Below the pieces are notes generated by a model. The model was given only the letters and a program-made list of their open reading frames with translations, ran no database searches and was not told the origin of the DNA. From an uncultured Bacilli bacterium (GTDB lineage Bacteria > Bacillota_I > Bacilli_A > RF39 > UBA660), in the NCBI GenBank assembly GCA_934155185.1, contig CAKPGT010000012.1, positions 1 through 30,042 on the forward strand: a DNA stretch of 30,042 bases, given 5' to 3'. The position numbers were made by a program, and so were the translations under genes. This document shows, piece after piece, positions 15,542-22,118 of this stretch (position 1 is its first letter; the number at the start of each line of letters is the position of its first letter).

Positions 15542-16131
15542 TAAACACCTCTATAATAATTATTCTTTACTTTATTAAGTCTAGATTTAATATCTAGCTC
15601 TTTATCTAGGCTCATATTAAAATCCTTATAATTACCATAAATAAGAGAAACTGCACAATTTATAGTATTGACTTTTGTATATCTTCTAAGCTCATAAAGC
15701 ATCATATCTAAATCATTTTTAAAGAATCTTATTATTTCTTCTTGTGCTTCTTTTTCACTTCCAGAACCATGTGCTGCGTTTTTATATGTTACTTCTTTAT
15801 TTCCAAATCTGCCTCTAATTGTGCTACTACTTGCCATAGAACTTTTTGTTGGCCCTAAAACTTTTCTATAATTTATAACAGCATTGCCATTTGGATCATA
15901 TATTAGCATTTTTAAAACTGGACCAGATAATAGGTTTTTTTTCATTTTAGGATAAAAATCCATTTTTCTACAGTGATCATAGTTTTCATCAATTATATCA
16001 CTAGTTAAATTATCAAGTTTCATATAGTGCACTTCAAGACCACTATCATAAATCATTTTAATTATTTCTTCCATTTTATCTATAGCATCAGGTTTTATCA
16101 TACCATATGTGTAAAAATTATTATTTTCCAT
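15541..16131 (-). CDS. ndk: Nucleoside diphosphate kinase, atypical with C-terminal extension
   Basis: 196 residues against about 150 for most bacterial Ndk. Conserved parts are present: MIKPDA with the phosphate-binding Lys (10-15), the SGPVLKMLIYDPNGNAV strand, GPTKSSMASSSTIRGRFG and the active-site His in NAAHGSGSEKEAQEEI (usually HGSDS, so the Asp is Gly here). The last about 45 residues (from YTKVNTINCAV) are an extension I do not recognise. It transfers phosphate between NTPs and NDPs through a phospho-histidine. SD TAGGTGA lies 4-5 bases before the ATG. First gene of the operon, with a strong promoter at 16152-16180, divergent from the AAA+ gene. Confidence 0.85.
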   Translation of the reverse strand: MENNNFYTYGMIKPDAIDKMEEIIKMIYDSGLEVHYMKLDNLTSDIIDENYDHCRKMDFYPKMKKNLLSGPVLKMLIYDPNGNAVINYRKVLGPTKSSMASSSTIRGRFGNKEVTYKNAAHGSGSEKEAQEEIIRFFKNDLDMMLYELRRYTKVNTINCAVSLIYGNYKDFNMSLDKELDIKSRLNKVKNNYYRGV

Positions 16132-16151
16132 CTTATCACCTACCGGTTAAT

Positions 16152-16180
16152 AATATAGCAAATAATAAATAAGATGTAAA
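16152..16180 (-). promoter_or_regulatory. Promoter of the ndk-rsmE operon
   Basis: On the minus strand -35 TTTACA (16180-16175), a 17-base spacer ending in TGC and -10 TATATT (16157-16152). Good spacing plus an extended -10. The ndk ATG is 21 bases downstream. Confidence 0.75.
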
Positions 16181-16270
16181 CAAAATTATCTAATTATATT
16201 AAAGCATGCATAATAATATTTAAAAAAATTAAATTATAGTCTTGTAAGATTAGTAAATATCTAATTTTTC

Positions 16271-16279
16271 TGCTATAAT
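16271..16279 (+). promoter_or_regulatory. Extended -10 promoter of the AAA+ gene
   Basis: TG-C-TATAAT at 16271-16279, a perfect extended -10, 35 bases before the ATG at 16314. The -35 position (about 16251-16256, TAGTAA) is poor. An AAAGGCGG SD follows at about 16298-16306. Confidence 0.65.
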
Positions 16280-16313
16280 ATAAAAGTAATATTAATCGAA
16301 AGGCGGTATAAAC

Positions 16314-17321
16314 ATGGATGATATGTTTGAAGAAATTGAAGATGAAACATTAACTTTTGATGATGAAAATATAGATAAAAATGTTTTAGAAGAAAAAAAA
16401 GAAACTAAAAAAAGCTCGATAGAATTATATGGTGAAAATTTAAGTAAAAAGTCATACATCACTAACCCAGCGATAGCTAGAGAAGATGAAATAGAAAAGA
16501 CCATTTTAACAATACTTACTCCAGATAAATCAGCTATATTAGTTGGTAAAGCAGGTATTGGTAAAACTGCTATTGTAGAAGGTATTGCTTATAAAATACA
16601 AAATGGGGATGTCCCAAATGCTCTTAAGGGTTACAATATAATTAAAGTAAATACTTCATCACTACTTGGTAAATACGTTGATGAGGCAGGAACTGAACAT
16701 CTTAAAATAAACTTATTATTAAAAGAACTTGAAAATACTAATGATACTATTTTATTCATAGATGAAATTCATACATTAGTAATTGAATCTAGAAATAGTG
16801 GTGTTGACTTTATAAATGCTCTTAAACCAGCTCTTTCAAGAGGAGATGTAAAAGTAATTGGTGCAACTACACTTGATGAATATAATCAGTATTTAATAAG
16901 AGATAAGGCTTTTTTAAGAAGATTTGAAAAAATAGATGTAGAAGAGCCAACTGCTGAAACAACAGTTAAAATACTAATGGGAACATATCCTAAAATAGAA
17001 AAACAAATGGGTGTAAAATTAGCTTATTCAAGTTTTATAATAGAAAATATCATGTCATTTATAGTTGATATGACTTCCGAATTTAAAAGGGTTTATGAAT
17101 TAGGTTCTAGATACCCAGATAACGCGCTTGCTCTCCTTGCAAAGGCATTTAGTTATGCTAAGTTTGATAATAGTGAATATGTTACATTTAAACATATATA
17201 TAAAGCTATTATGAACTGTAAAAGTGTGTATTCTAACGTAATTAAAGAAGAACAAAAAGCGTTTATAGAGAAGTTTAAAGAGTATATAGAAAAAGAAAAC
17301 GTAGATTTAAATGATTATTAA
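16314..17321 (+). CDS. Stand-alone ClpA/ClpB D1-type AAA+ ATPase
   Basis: 335 residues. An acidic low-complexity N-terminus (about 1-45) replaces the Clp N-domain. One AAA+ module of ClpA/B D1 type follows: Walker A VGKAGIGKTAIVEG (77-90), pore-loop region SSLLGKYVDEAG, Walker B ILFIDEIHTL (146-155), sensor 1 VIGATTLDEYNQY (about 181-193) and arginine finger AFLRRFEKI (199-207). A small lid follows with SRYPDNALALLAKAF, which corresponds to the RFLPDKAIDLID lid of Clp proteins. There is no second AAA+ domain, no M-domain and no ClpP-binding loop. Catalytic residues are intact, so it is probably an active remodelling ATPase with unknown partner. The gene has its own promoter and is alone on the plus strand. 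ATG with AGGCGG 8 bases upstream. Confidence 0.8.
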   Translation: MDDMFEEIEDETLTFDDENIDKNVLEEKKETKKSSIELYGENLSKKSYITNPAIAREDEIEKTILTILTPDKSAILVGKAGIGKTAIVEGIAYKIQNGDVPNALKGYNIIKVNTSSLLGKYVDEAGTEHLKINLLLKELENTNDTILFIDEIHTLVIESRNSGVDFINALKPALSRGDVKVIGATTLDEYNQYLIRDKAFLRRFEKIDVEEPTAETTVKILMGTYPKIEKQMGVKLAYSSFIIENIMSFIVDMTSEFKRVYELGSRYPDNALALLAKAFSYAKFDNSEYVTFKHIYKAIMNCKSVYSNVIKEEQKAFIEKFKEYIEKENVDLNDY

Positions 17322-17346
17322 AAGACCTATTAAAGGCCTTTTTTCT
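17321..17346. terminator. Shared terminator between the AAA+ gene and folA
   Basis: AAAGACCT and AGGCCTTT pair with one G-U on the minus strand (A-C on the plus) around a 5-base loop. On the plus strand it is followed by TTTTTTCTTAT. The folA stop codon (17332-17330) lies inside the hairpin, so the two convergent genes end within it. Confidence 0.65.
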
Positions 17347-17821
17347 TATATAAAACATGCTTAAATGATATTCCATTTTCGTTATCTTCTTTAAGCACTT
17401 CTCTATCATAATCTTCATACTTAATTTTTGGAAAGAAACTATCAGCATCTTCACATTTACTATCAATTTCAGTTAGATATATCATATCAACTTCATCAAT
17501 AAACTCTGAATATACCTTAGCACCACCAATAACATAAATATCGTCATTTATTTTTTTTCTAAGATTTTCAAATTCATCTATAGATTTTAAAACTATAACG
17601 CCTTCTTTAAATTTATAATCACTTCTAGTAAGAACTATATGGATTCTATCTTTTAATAAATCAGGAAGTGATAAAAAGGTGTTTTTTCCCATTAATATAT
17701 GATGGTTAATGGTTTTTTCTTTAAAAAACTTCATGTCCTTTTTAATATGCCATATCAAATCATTATCTTTTCCAAGTTCTCCGTTCTTACCAACGGCTGC
17801 AATCATTATTAGTTTGTTCAT
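17330..17821 (-). CDS. folA: Dihydrofolate reductase
   Basis: 163 residues. Motifs: LIMIAAVGKNGELGKDNDLIW for the Met20 loop (a shortened 'W-H-I-K-K-D' carries the substrate-binding acid D29), ILMGKNTFLSLP (NADPH-binding MGxxT) and IYVIGGAKVYSEF (GG loop). It reduces dihydrofolate to tetrahydrofolate with NADPH, regenerating the cofactor oxidised by ThyA. The start is the ATG at 17821-17819 behind AGGTGA; an in-frame GTG three codons earlier is part of that SD. The SD overlaps the thyA stop codon, with only 9 bases between the genes, so thyA and folA are co-expressed, the usual pairing in Firmicutes. Confidence 0.93.
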   Translation of the reverse strand: MNKLIMIAAVGKNGELGKDNDLIWHIKKDMKFFKEKTINHHILMGKNTFLSLPDLLKDRIHIVLTRSDYKFKEGVIVLKSIDEFENLRKKINDDIYVIGGAKVYSEFIDEVDMIYLTEIDSKCEDADSFFPKIKYEDYDREVLKEDNENGISFKHVLYKKKGL

Positions 17822-17830
17822 ATCTATCAC

Positions 17831-18733
17831 CTACTGTGCTATTGGGAATTTTATCTTTCCATGATGTTTGTAATTAAGTATTTTAACATCCTTTAACTCT
17901 TTAGAATTATCATAATCAGAGAAATTTTTAACATCAGGATTAAGCCATAAAGTAGGCGCATCAAAATCTCCTAATTCATCCATTCTTCTAATTTGTTCTT
18001 TTATGCCCTCTACTTGGTTAACATATATATGTGCATCTTTAATACTCCAATCTAAAGTTCCCGGTTTTAGTCCGCATGTTTTGGCTAACATATTAACTAA
18101 GGTTGCATACTGAGTAACATTAAATGGTAGTCCAAGCGGAACATCACAGCTTCTTTGATGAACCCAAGCATTTAATTTTCCATCAGTAACATCCCATTCG
18201 CTTGACCAAACACAAGATGGCAGTACTGCGGTTTTTAAATAATCATCTTGCCATAAACTCATAACCATTCGCCTATCTTCAGGATTATTCTTGATTTTAT
18301 CAATAAGATTATCGATTAGGTTAAACTTATTTACTATGTATCCATATGCAGTACCTATCGTATGAGCATACTTTTTATCAAATTCTTTTACTATTTCTTT
18401 TTTTTCTATATTTCCATTAGAATCGGGAACATTTTGAAGTGCCCTCCATGTTCCGTCAGATGCAATTTCCCATTCATCCCATATATGAACATTTCTATCC
18501 TTAAGCCATCTTACATCATTACTTTTAACTTGATATATCCAAAGCATTTCAAGTATAGCTTGTCTAAAAAACAATTGCTTTGTTGTAAGAACTGGAAATT
18601 CTTCTTCCAAATCAAAATGTAAATAATAAGATGGTATTTTTATCGTATTTATACCCGTTCTATTTTCTACTTCTACCCCATCATCTAGTATTTTTTTACA
18701 TAATTTTATGTATTCCTTATCCCACTTAGTCAT
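17831..18733 (-). CDS. thyA: Thymidylate synthase (folate-dependent, ThyA)
   Basis: 300 residues. Phosphate loop VENRTGINT (about 22-30), FPVLTTKQLFFRQAILEMLW, then the catalytic cysteine C174 in VLPSCVWSSEWDV and the dUMP-binding QRSCDVPLGLPFNVTQYA (193-210) with DAHIYVNQ. It methylates dUMP to dTMP using methylene-tetrahydrofolate. The residue after the catalytic Cys is Val, not the His of E. coli/L. casei enzymes, as in some Bacillus- and clostridial-type ThyA. An about 20-residue segment (ASDGTWRALQNVPDSNGNIE) fills the small-domain insert. The start at 18733-18731 has GGAGGT 4 bases upstream; a longer in-frame start 22 codons earlier lacks an SD. Confidence 0.93.
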   Translation of the reverse strand: MTKWDKEYIKLCKKILDDGVEVENRTGINTIKIPSYYLHFDLEEEFPVLTTKQLFFRQAILEMLWIYQVKSNDVRWLKDRNVHIWDEWEIASDGTWRALQNVPDSNGNIEKKEIVKEFDKKYAHTIGTAYGYIVNKFNLIDNLIDKIKNNPEDRRMVMSLWQDDYLKTAVLPSCVWSSEWDVTDGKLNAWVHQRSCDVPLGLPFNVTQYATLVNMLAKTCGLKPGTLDWSIKDAHIYVNQVEGIKEQIRRMDELGDFDAPTLWLNPDVKNFSDYDNSKELKDVKILNYKHHGKIKFPIAQ

Positions 18734-18788
18734 AGTACCTCCTATAATAGTATCTCCACCATATAGTTTAATTATATCATCTATAAAG

Positions 18789-20081
18789 TCACTGTTCAAT
18801 ATCTAGTAGTATTTTATCTACTGCCTCTATATCAGAAAAGTGAATTTTTTTATTACCTATTACTTGATAATCTTCATGTCCTTTACCTAAAATCATTAAT
18901 ATCATGTTTTCCTTAAGCATACTAATTCCTTTTTTTATCGCACTATATCTATCATATATTACCTCATATTTACCATTTGCGCCTTTTAGCATATCTTTTA
19001 TAATATCTTTTTCATCTTCAAATCTTGGATTATCATTAGTAAAAATAACATATGACGAATTTTTACATGCAATATTAGCCATTACTGGTCTTTTTTCTTT
19101 TTCTCTATTACCACCACATCCTATAATTGTTATTATGCCATCATTTTTAATTTCATTTACTGTTTTTAATACATTTAAAACAGCATCTGGAGTATGAGCA
19201 TAATCAGTAAATATAACGTTTCTATTGTAATTAACTTTCTGCATTCTGCCAAGTGGTTCTTTAAGATTAGGTGTAATACTTATTATCTTATCTCCGTCAT
19301 ATCCTAATGATTTAACTATCTTATAGGACATTAAATAGTTATATATATTAAACTTACCTGCAAGGGGCAAAGTAACGTTATAAATTTTTTCATCTTTAAA
19401 TGTTAGTGATACACTATCTATTCCTGGTATGCTTTTTAATATCTTTATATCTTCACCTATTATATAGTTTATATTTCCATCTTTTATAAACTTTTTATAA
19501 TGTTTATCATTTTTGTTTAAAATACATATTTTCTTATTTCTTAATTTATTTATTAGAAGTCTTTTAGAGTTTATATAATCATCCATACTTTTATGATAAT
19601 CCAGGTGATCTTCAGTTATATTAGTAACAGCTACTATATCGTATAATAGGCCGTATACCCTATCTTGTTTTAAAGCATGGCTTGATACTTCCATTACAAC
19701 AACTTTACAACCTAAATCATGAGCACGATTAAGCAAATTATACAATATATCCATACTTGGAGTAGTATTTTCTAAAGAATTAACTTCATTTCCTACATAA
19801 AAACCATTTGTTCCTATATATGCAGTCTTAACATTCATCATATTAAGCATTTGGTATATTAAGTAACACGTTGTTGTCTTTCCATTAGTACCTGTAATTC
19901 CTATTAAAGTAAGATCTTTTATCTTATTATAAAAGTGTTCATATATATATTTATTTTTATCACCAGTAAATATTATTTTAGATGTCTTCTTTAATAATTC
20001 TAAATCTATATATTTGTAATTATCATCTGATGCTAAAAAAGTGTCACCAGGATTTACATATTTAGAATTAGCCCATATCAT
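18789..20081 (-). CDS. murE: UDP-N-acetylmuramoyl-tripeptide synthetase MurE, meso-diaminopimelate type
   Basis: 430 residues. A short N-terminal domain with PGDTFLA (about 11-17), then the Mur ligase P-loop LIGITGTNGKTTT (about 59-71). Next are TTPSMDILYNLL, the carbamate and metal-site region VSSHALKQDRVYGL, TNITEDHLDYHKSMDDY, and the C-terminal domain with GCGGNREKEKRPVMANIA. The specificity motif is TNDNPRFED (about 347-355): DNPR is the signature of MurE enzymes adding meso-diaminopimelate rather than lysine. The protein is about 50-60 residues shorter than E. coli MurE, mainly at the N-terminus. The ATG at 20081-20079 has AGGTGA 8 bases upstream; the GTG four codons earlier is within that SD. 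Leads the murE-thyA-folA group. Confidence 0.9.
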   Translation of the reverse strand: MIWANSKYVNPGDTFLASDDNYKYIDLELLKKTSKIIFTGDKNKYIYEHFYNKIKDLTLIGITGTNGKTTTCYLIYQMLNMMNVKTAYIGTNGFYVGNEVNSLENTTPSMDILYNLLNRAHDLGCKVVVMEVSSHALKQDRVYGLLYDIVAVTNITEDHLDYHKSMDDYINSKRLLINKLRNKKICILNKNDKHYKKFIKDGNINYIIGEDIKILKSIPGIDSVSLTFKDEKIYNVTLPLAGKFNIYNYLMSYKIVKSLGYDGDKIISITPNLKEPLGRMQKVNYNRNVIFTDYAHTPDAVLNVLKTVNEIKNDGIITIIGCGGNREKEKRPVMANIACKNSSYVIFTNDNPRFEDEKDIIKDMLKGANGKYEVIYDRYSAIKKGISMLKENMILMILGKGHEDYQVIGNKKIHFSDIEAVDKILLDIEQ

Positions 20082-20118
20082 AAAACTAATCACCTCTATA
20101 ATTATGTATGTTAAATTA

Positions 20119-20148
20119 TAAAAAAAAAGAATAAAACTAATTATTCTT
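20119..20148 (-). terminator. Intrinsic terminator after metG
   Basis: On the minus strand AAGAATAA-TTAGTT-TTATTCTT is a perfect 8-bp stem (20148-20127) with the T-run continuing to 20119. An alternative longer stem TAAAACTAA/TTAGTTTTA (20170-20132) overlaps. A TATAAT at 20120-20115 overlaps the T-run and could be the murE -10, but no -35 is visible. Confidence 0.8.
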
Positions 20149-20279
20149 AAGACTCATAAGTTTAGTTTTATAGCTAATAAATTCTCTATCAAGAGGATTT
20201 ACACTAAGTATATAGTTTATCTTTCCTATTAACTTTTCTATGTATTTATGGTTAGATAATTCTATATCAAGTTATACAT
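20137..20279 (-). pseudogene. Possible frameshifted small gene or gene remnant after metG
   Basis: On the minus strand an ATG (20279-20277) right after the metG stop gives MYNLI then a stop. Shifting frame by one base opens a 44-residue reading frame (20271-20137) beginning LDIELSNHKYIEKLIGK and ending with KTKLMSLKNN. Its composition looks coding (K, I, N, L rich, with a plausible amphipathic pattern), but it has no start codon and no clear SD. One missing or extra base could join the two parts into a protein of about 47 residues. No family recognised. It may also be chance in AT-rich DNA. Confidence 0.3.
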
Positions 20280-20280
20280 A

Positions 20281-21831
20281 CTATCTTTTTTCTTCTATTT
20301 CTTTTAATTTCTTTTCTTTATCTATTCTTTGAAATAATACAAAAGGAATCATTTCATCATATTTATTATCTTTTTTAAATACTACTGAAGTATCACTTGT
20401 ATTTAATTGTTTTAACATTTCTTCTGATGTTTTAGTTAAGAAAGGATTAAGGTGGTTTGCACATACTCTAATAGATTCAAGTAAGTTATATAAAACTGTT
20501 TCTAATCTATCTTTACTTTTTTCTTCTTTAGCAAGTACCCAAGGAGTAGTTTCATCAATATATTTGTTTAGTCTTCTTAACACATCAAATATCTCATCTA
20601 ATGCAAAGCCAATTTCTAATCTATCCATTCTTTTTTCTACCTTGCTATCTAGGACATTTACCATGTCTATTAATTCTTTATCTATGTCTTTAATTTCGCC
20701 CTTAAAGGTTACAGTTCCATTAAAATACTTATTAGCCATTGATATTGTTCTATTAACTAGGTTACCTAATGTATTTGCTAAGTCAGTATTAGTTCTTTCA
20801 ATTAATAATTCATAAGTTAAATTACCATCATTAGCAAAAGGTATTTCATGTAAAACATAGTATCTTACAGCATCCACCCCAAATAAATTTACTAAATCAT
20901 CAGCATATATTGCATTACCTCTTGACTTACCTATCTTATCATTATTAGTAAGTAGCCATGGGTGTCCAAATACTTGATAAGGAAGCTCAAGACCTAAACT
21001 CCATAAAAAACAAGGCCAGTATATCGTATGAAATCTTATTATATCTTTACCAATTAAATGTAAGTCAGCTGGCCACCATTTATTAAATTCTTCTGATGAA
21101 CCATCCGGATCATAACCAATATTAGTTATATAGTTAGTAAGAGCATCGAGCCAAACATATACCACGTGTTTAGGGTCTATATCAACTGGAATTCCCCAAT
21201 CAAATGAGGTTCTAGAAACACATAGATCCTGAAGACCTGGTTTAATAAAGTTATTAAGCATCTCATTTTTTCTTGATTCAGGCTGTATAAATTCTGGATG
21301 AGACTCTATATAATCTACTAACCTTTTTTGATATTTAGATAGCTTAAAGAAATATGCTTCTTCTTTCTTTTCTTCTACTTCTCTTCCACAATCAGGACAC
21401 TTTCCATCTACTAACTGACTTTCAGTCCAAAATGACTCACAAGGTGTGCAATAAAGACCTTTATATTCACCCTTATAAATATCTCCATTATCATACATTT
21501 TATCAAATATCTTTTGTACTATTTTTTCATGATGAGGATCTGTTGTTCTAACAAACTTATCATAAGATGTATTCATAACATCCCATATTCTTTTTATTTC
21601 ATCTGCAACAGAATCAACAAATTCTTTAGGAGTTATTCCTTTTTCTTTTGCTTTTAACTCTATTTTTTCTCCGTGCTCATCAGTTCCAGTTTGGAAATAT
21701 ACATCATAGCCTTTTTGTCTTTTGTACCTTGCTATTGAATCTGCTAAAACTATTTCATATGTATTTCCTATATGAGGTTTTCCAGACGTATAAGCAATAG
21801 CCGTTGTAATATAATATTTTTTTCTTTCCAT
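20281..21831 (-). CDS. metG: Methionyl-tRNA synthetase
   Basis: 516 residues. Class I signature as KPHIGNTY (18-25; HIGN for HIGH) and KIGKSRG near residue 297-303 (the KMSKS motif with I and G changes). The zinc knuckle has four cysteines: C128, C131 (CTPC) and C145, C148 (CPDC), the four-Cys MetRS type. FGHPWLLTNNDKIGKS and GVDAVRYYVLHEIPF are typical. The protein ends after the anticodon-binding helices, without the Trbp111-like tRNA-binding domain present in the about 660-residue B. subtilis enzyme. The start is the ATG at 21831-21829, 9 bases after AAAGGAG; an ATG six codons earlier overlaps the T-box terminator tail. Controlled by the T-box leader at 21852-22083. Confidence 0.96.
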   Translation of the reverse strand: MERKKYYITTAIAYTSGKPHIGNTYEIVLADSIARYKRQKGYDVYFQTGTDEHGEKIELKAKEKGITPKEFVDSVADEIKRIWDVMNTSYDKFVRTTDPHHEKIVQKIFDKMYDNGDIYKGEYKGLYCTPCESFWTESQLVDGKCPDCGREVEEKKEEAYFFKLSKYQKRLVDYIESHPEFIQPESRKNEMLNNFIKPGLQDLCVSRTSFDWGIPVDIDPKHVVYVWLDALTNYITNIGYDPDGSSEEFNKWWPADLHLIGKDIIRFHTIYWPCFLWSLGLELPYQVFGHPWLLTNNDKIGKSRGNAIYADDLVNLFGVDAVRYYVLHEIPFANDGNLTYELLIERTNTDLANTLGNLVNRTISMANKYFNGTVTFKGEIKDIDKELIDMVNVLDSKVEKRMDRLEIGFALDEIFDVLRRLNKYIDETTPWVLAKEEKSKDRLETVLYNLLESIRVCANHLNPFLTKTSEEMLKQLNTSDTSVVFKKDNKYDEMIPFVLFQRIDKEKKLKEIEEKR

Positions 21832-21851
21832 AATAATTTCTCCTTTCAAAA

Positions 21852-21882
21852 TAAAAAGCCCATCCTATATAAAGGATGAACT
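21852..21882 (-). terminator. Regulated terminator of the metG T-box
   Basis: On the minus strand AGTTCATCCT-TTATAT-AGGATGGGCT forms a 10-bp stem with two G-U pairs (21882-21857), followed by TTTTTATTTT. It sits between the T-box sequence and the metG SD. Confidence 0.85.
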
Positions 21883-22083
21883 TATATGTCCACGGTACCA
21901 CCTTAATTTATACTAATAATAGTATACTCTTTAAAGTTATAACGTTACTACCGTTTTAATCTAATTATTCAATTAAAAAGCTCCAGAACCATTTATATAG
22001 TTATTATCTACTACGTACTTTCACCAGTAATACGCTCTCTTATAAGTAGTTTTACCTTTTTCTTTCCTTCTTTGCCTTTAAAC
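21852..22083 (-). ncRNA. T-box riboswitch leader for metG (methionine specifier)
   Basis: Conserved T-box elements appear in order on the minus strand. Basal AGAGAG is at 22040-22035, followed by a GGTGAAAG stem I segment (about 22024-22017). A specifier region holds ATG at 21992-21990, just before GTTCTGGAGC. The T-box AAGGTGGTACCGTGG is at 21904-21890, whose TGGT (21900-21897) can pair with the ACCA end of uncharged tRNA(Met). A terminator follows. Uncharged tRNA(Met) stabilises the antiterminator and lets metG be transcribed. The start at about 22083 comes from the promoter at 22090-22118. The exact stem I fold and specifier register were read by eye. Confidence 0.9.
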
Positions 22084-22089
22084 AAGTAA

Positions 22090-22118
22090 ATTATATCATA
22101 TAATTTGAATTGTGTGAA
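22090..22118 (-). promoter_or_regulatory. Promoter of the metG T-box transcript
   Basis: On the minus strand -35 TTCACA (22118-22113), a 17-base spacer and a perfect -10 TATAAT (22095-22090). It overlaps the last codons of the HA-repeat gene, so metG is transcribed independently of that gene. Confidence 0.75.

Noticed and set aside
18733..18799. A longer thyA start at 18799 overlapping murE
   Set aside because: No SD at that position, whereas GGAGGT precedes the ATG at 18733 and the conserved family N-terminus begins there.
20131..20170. Two alternative hairpins as separate terminators
   Set aside because: They share the same arm and T-run; only the compact 8-bp stem directly abuts the T-run, so I list one.
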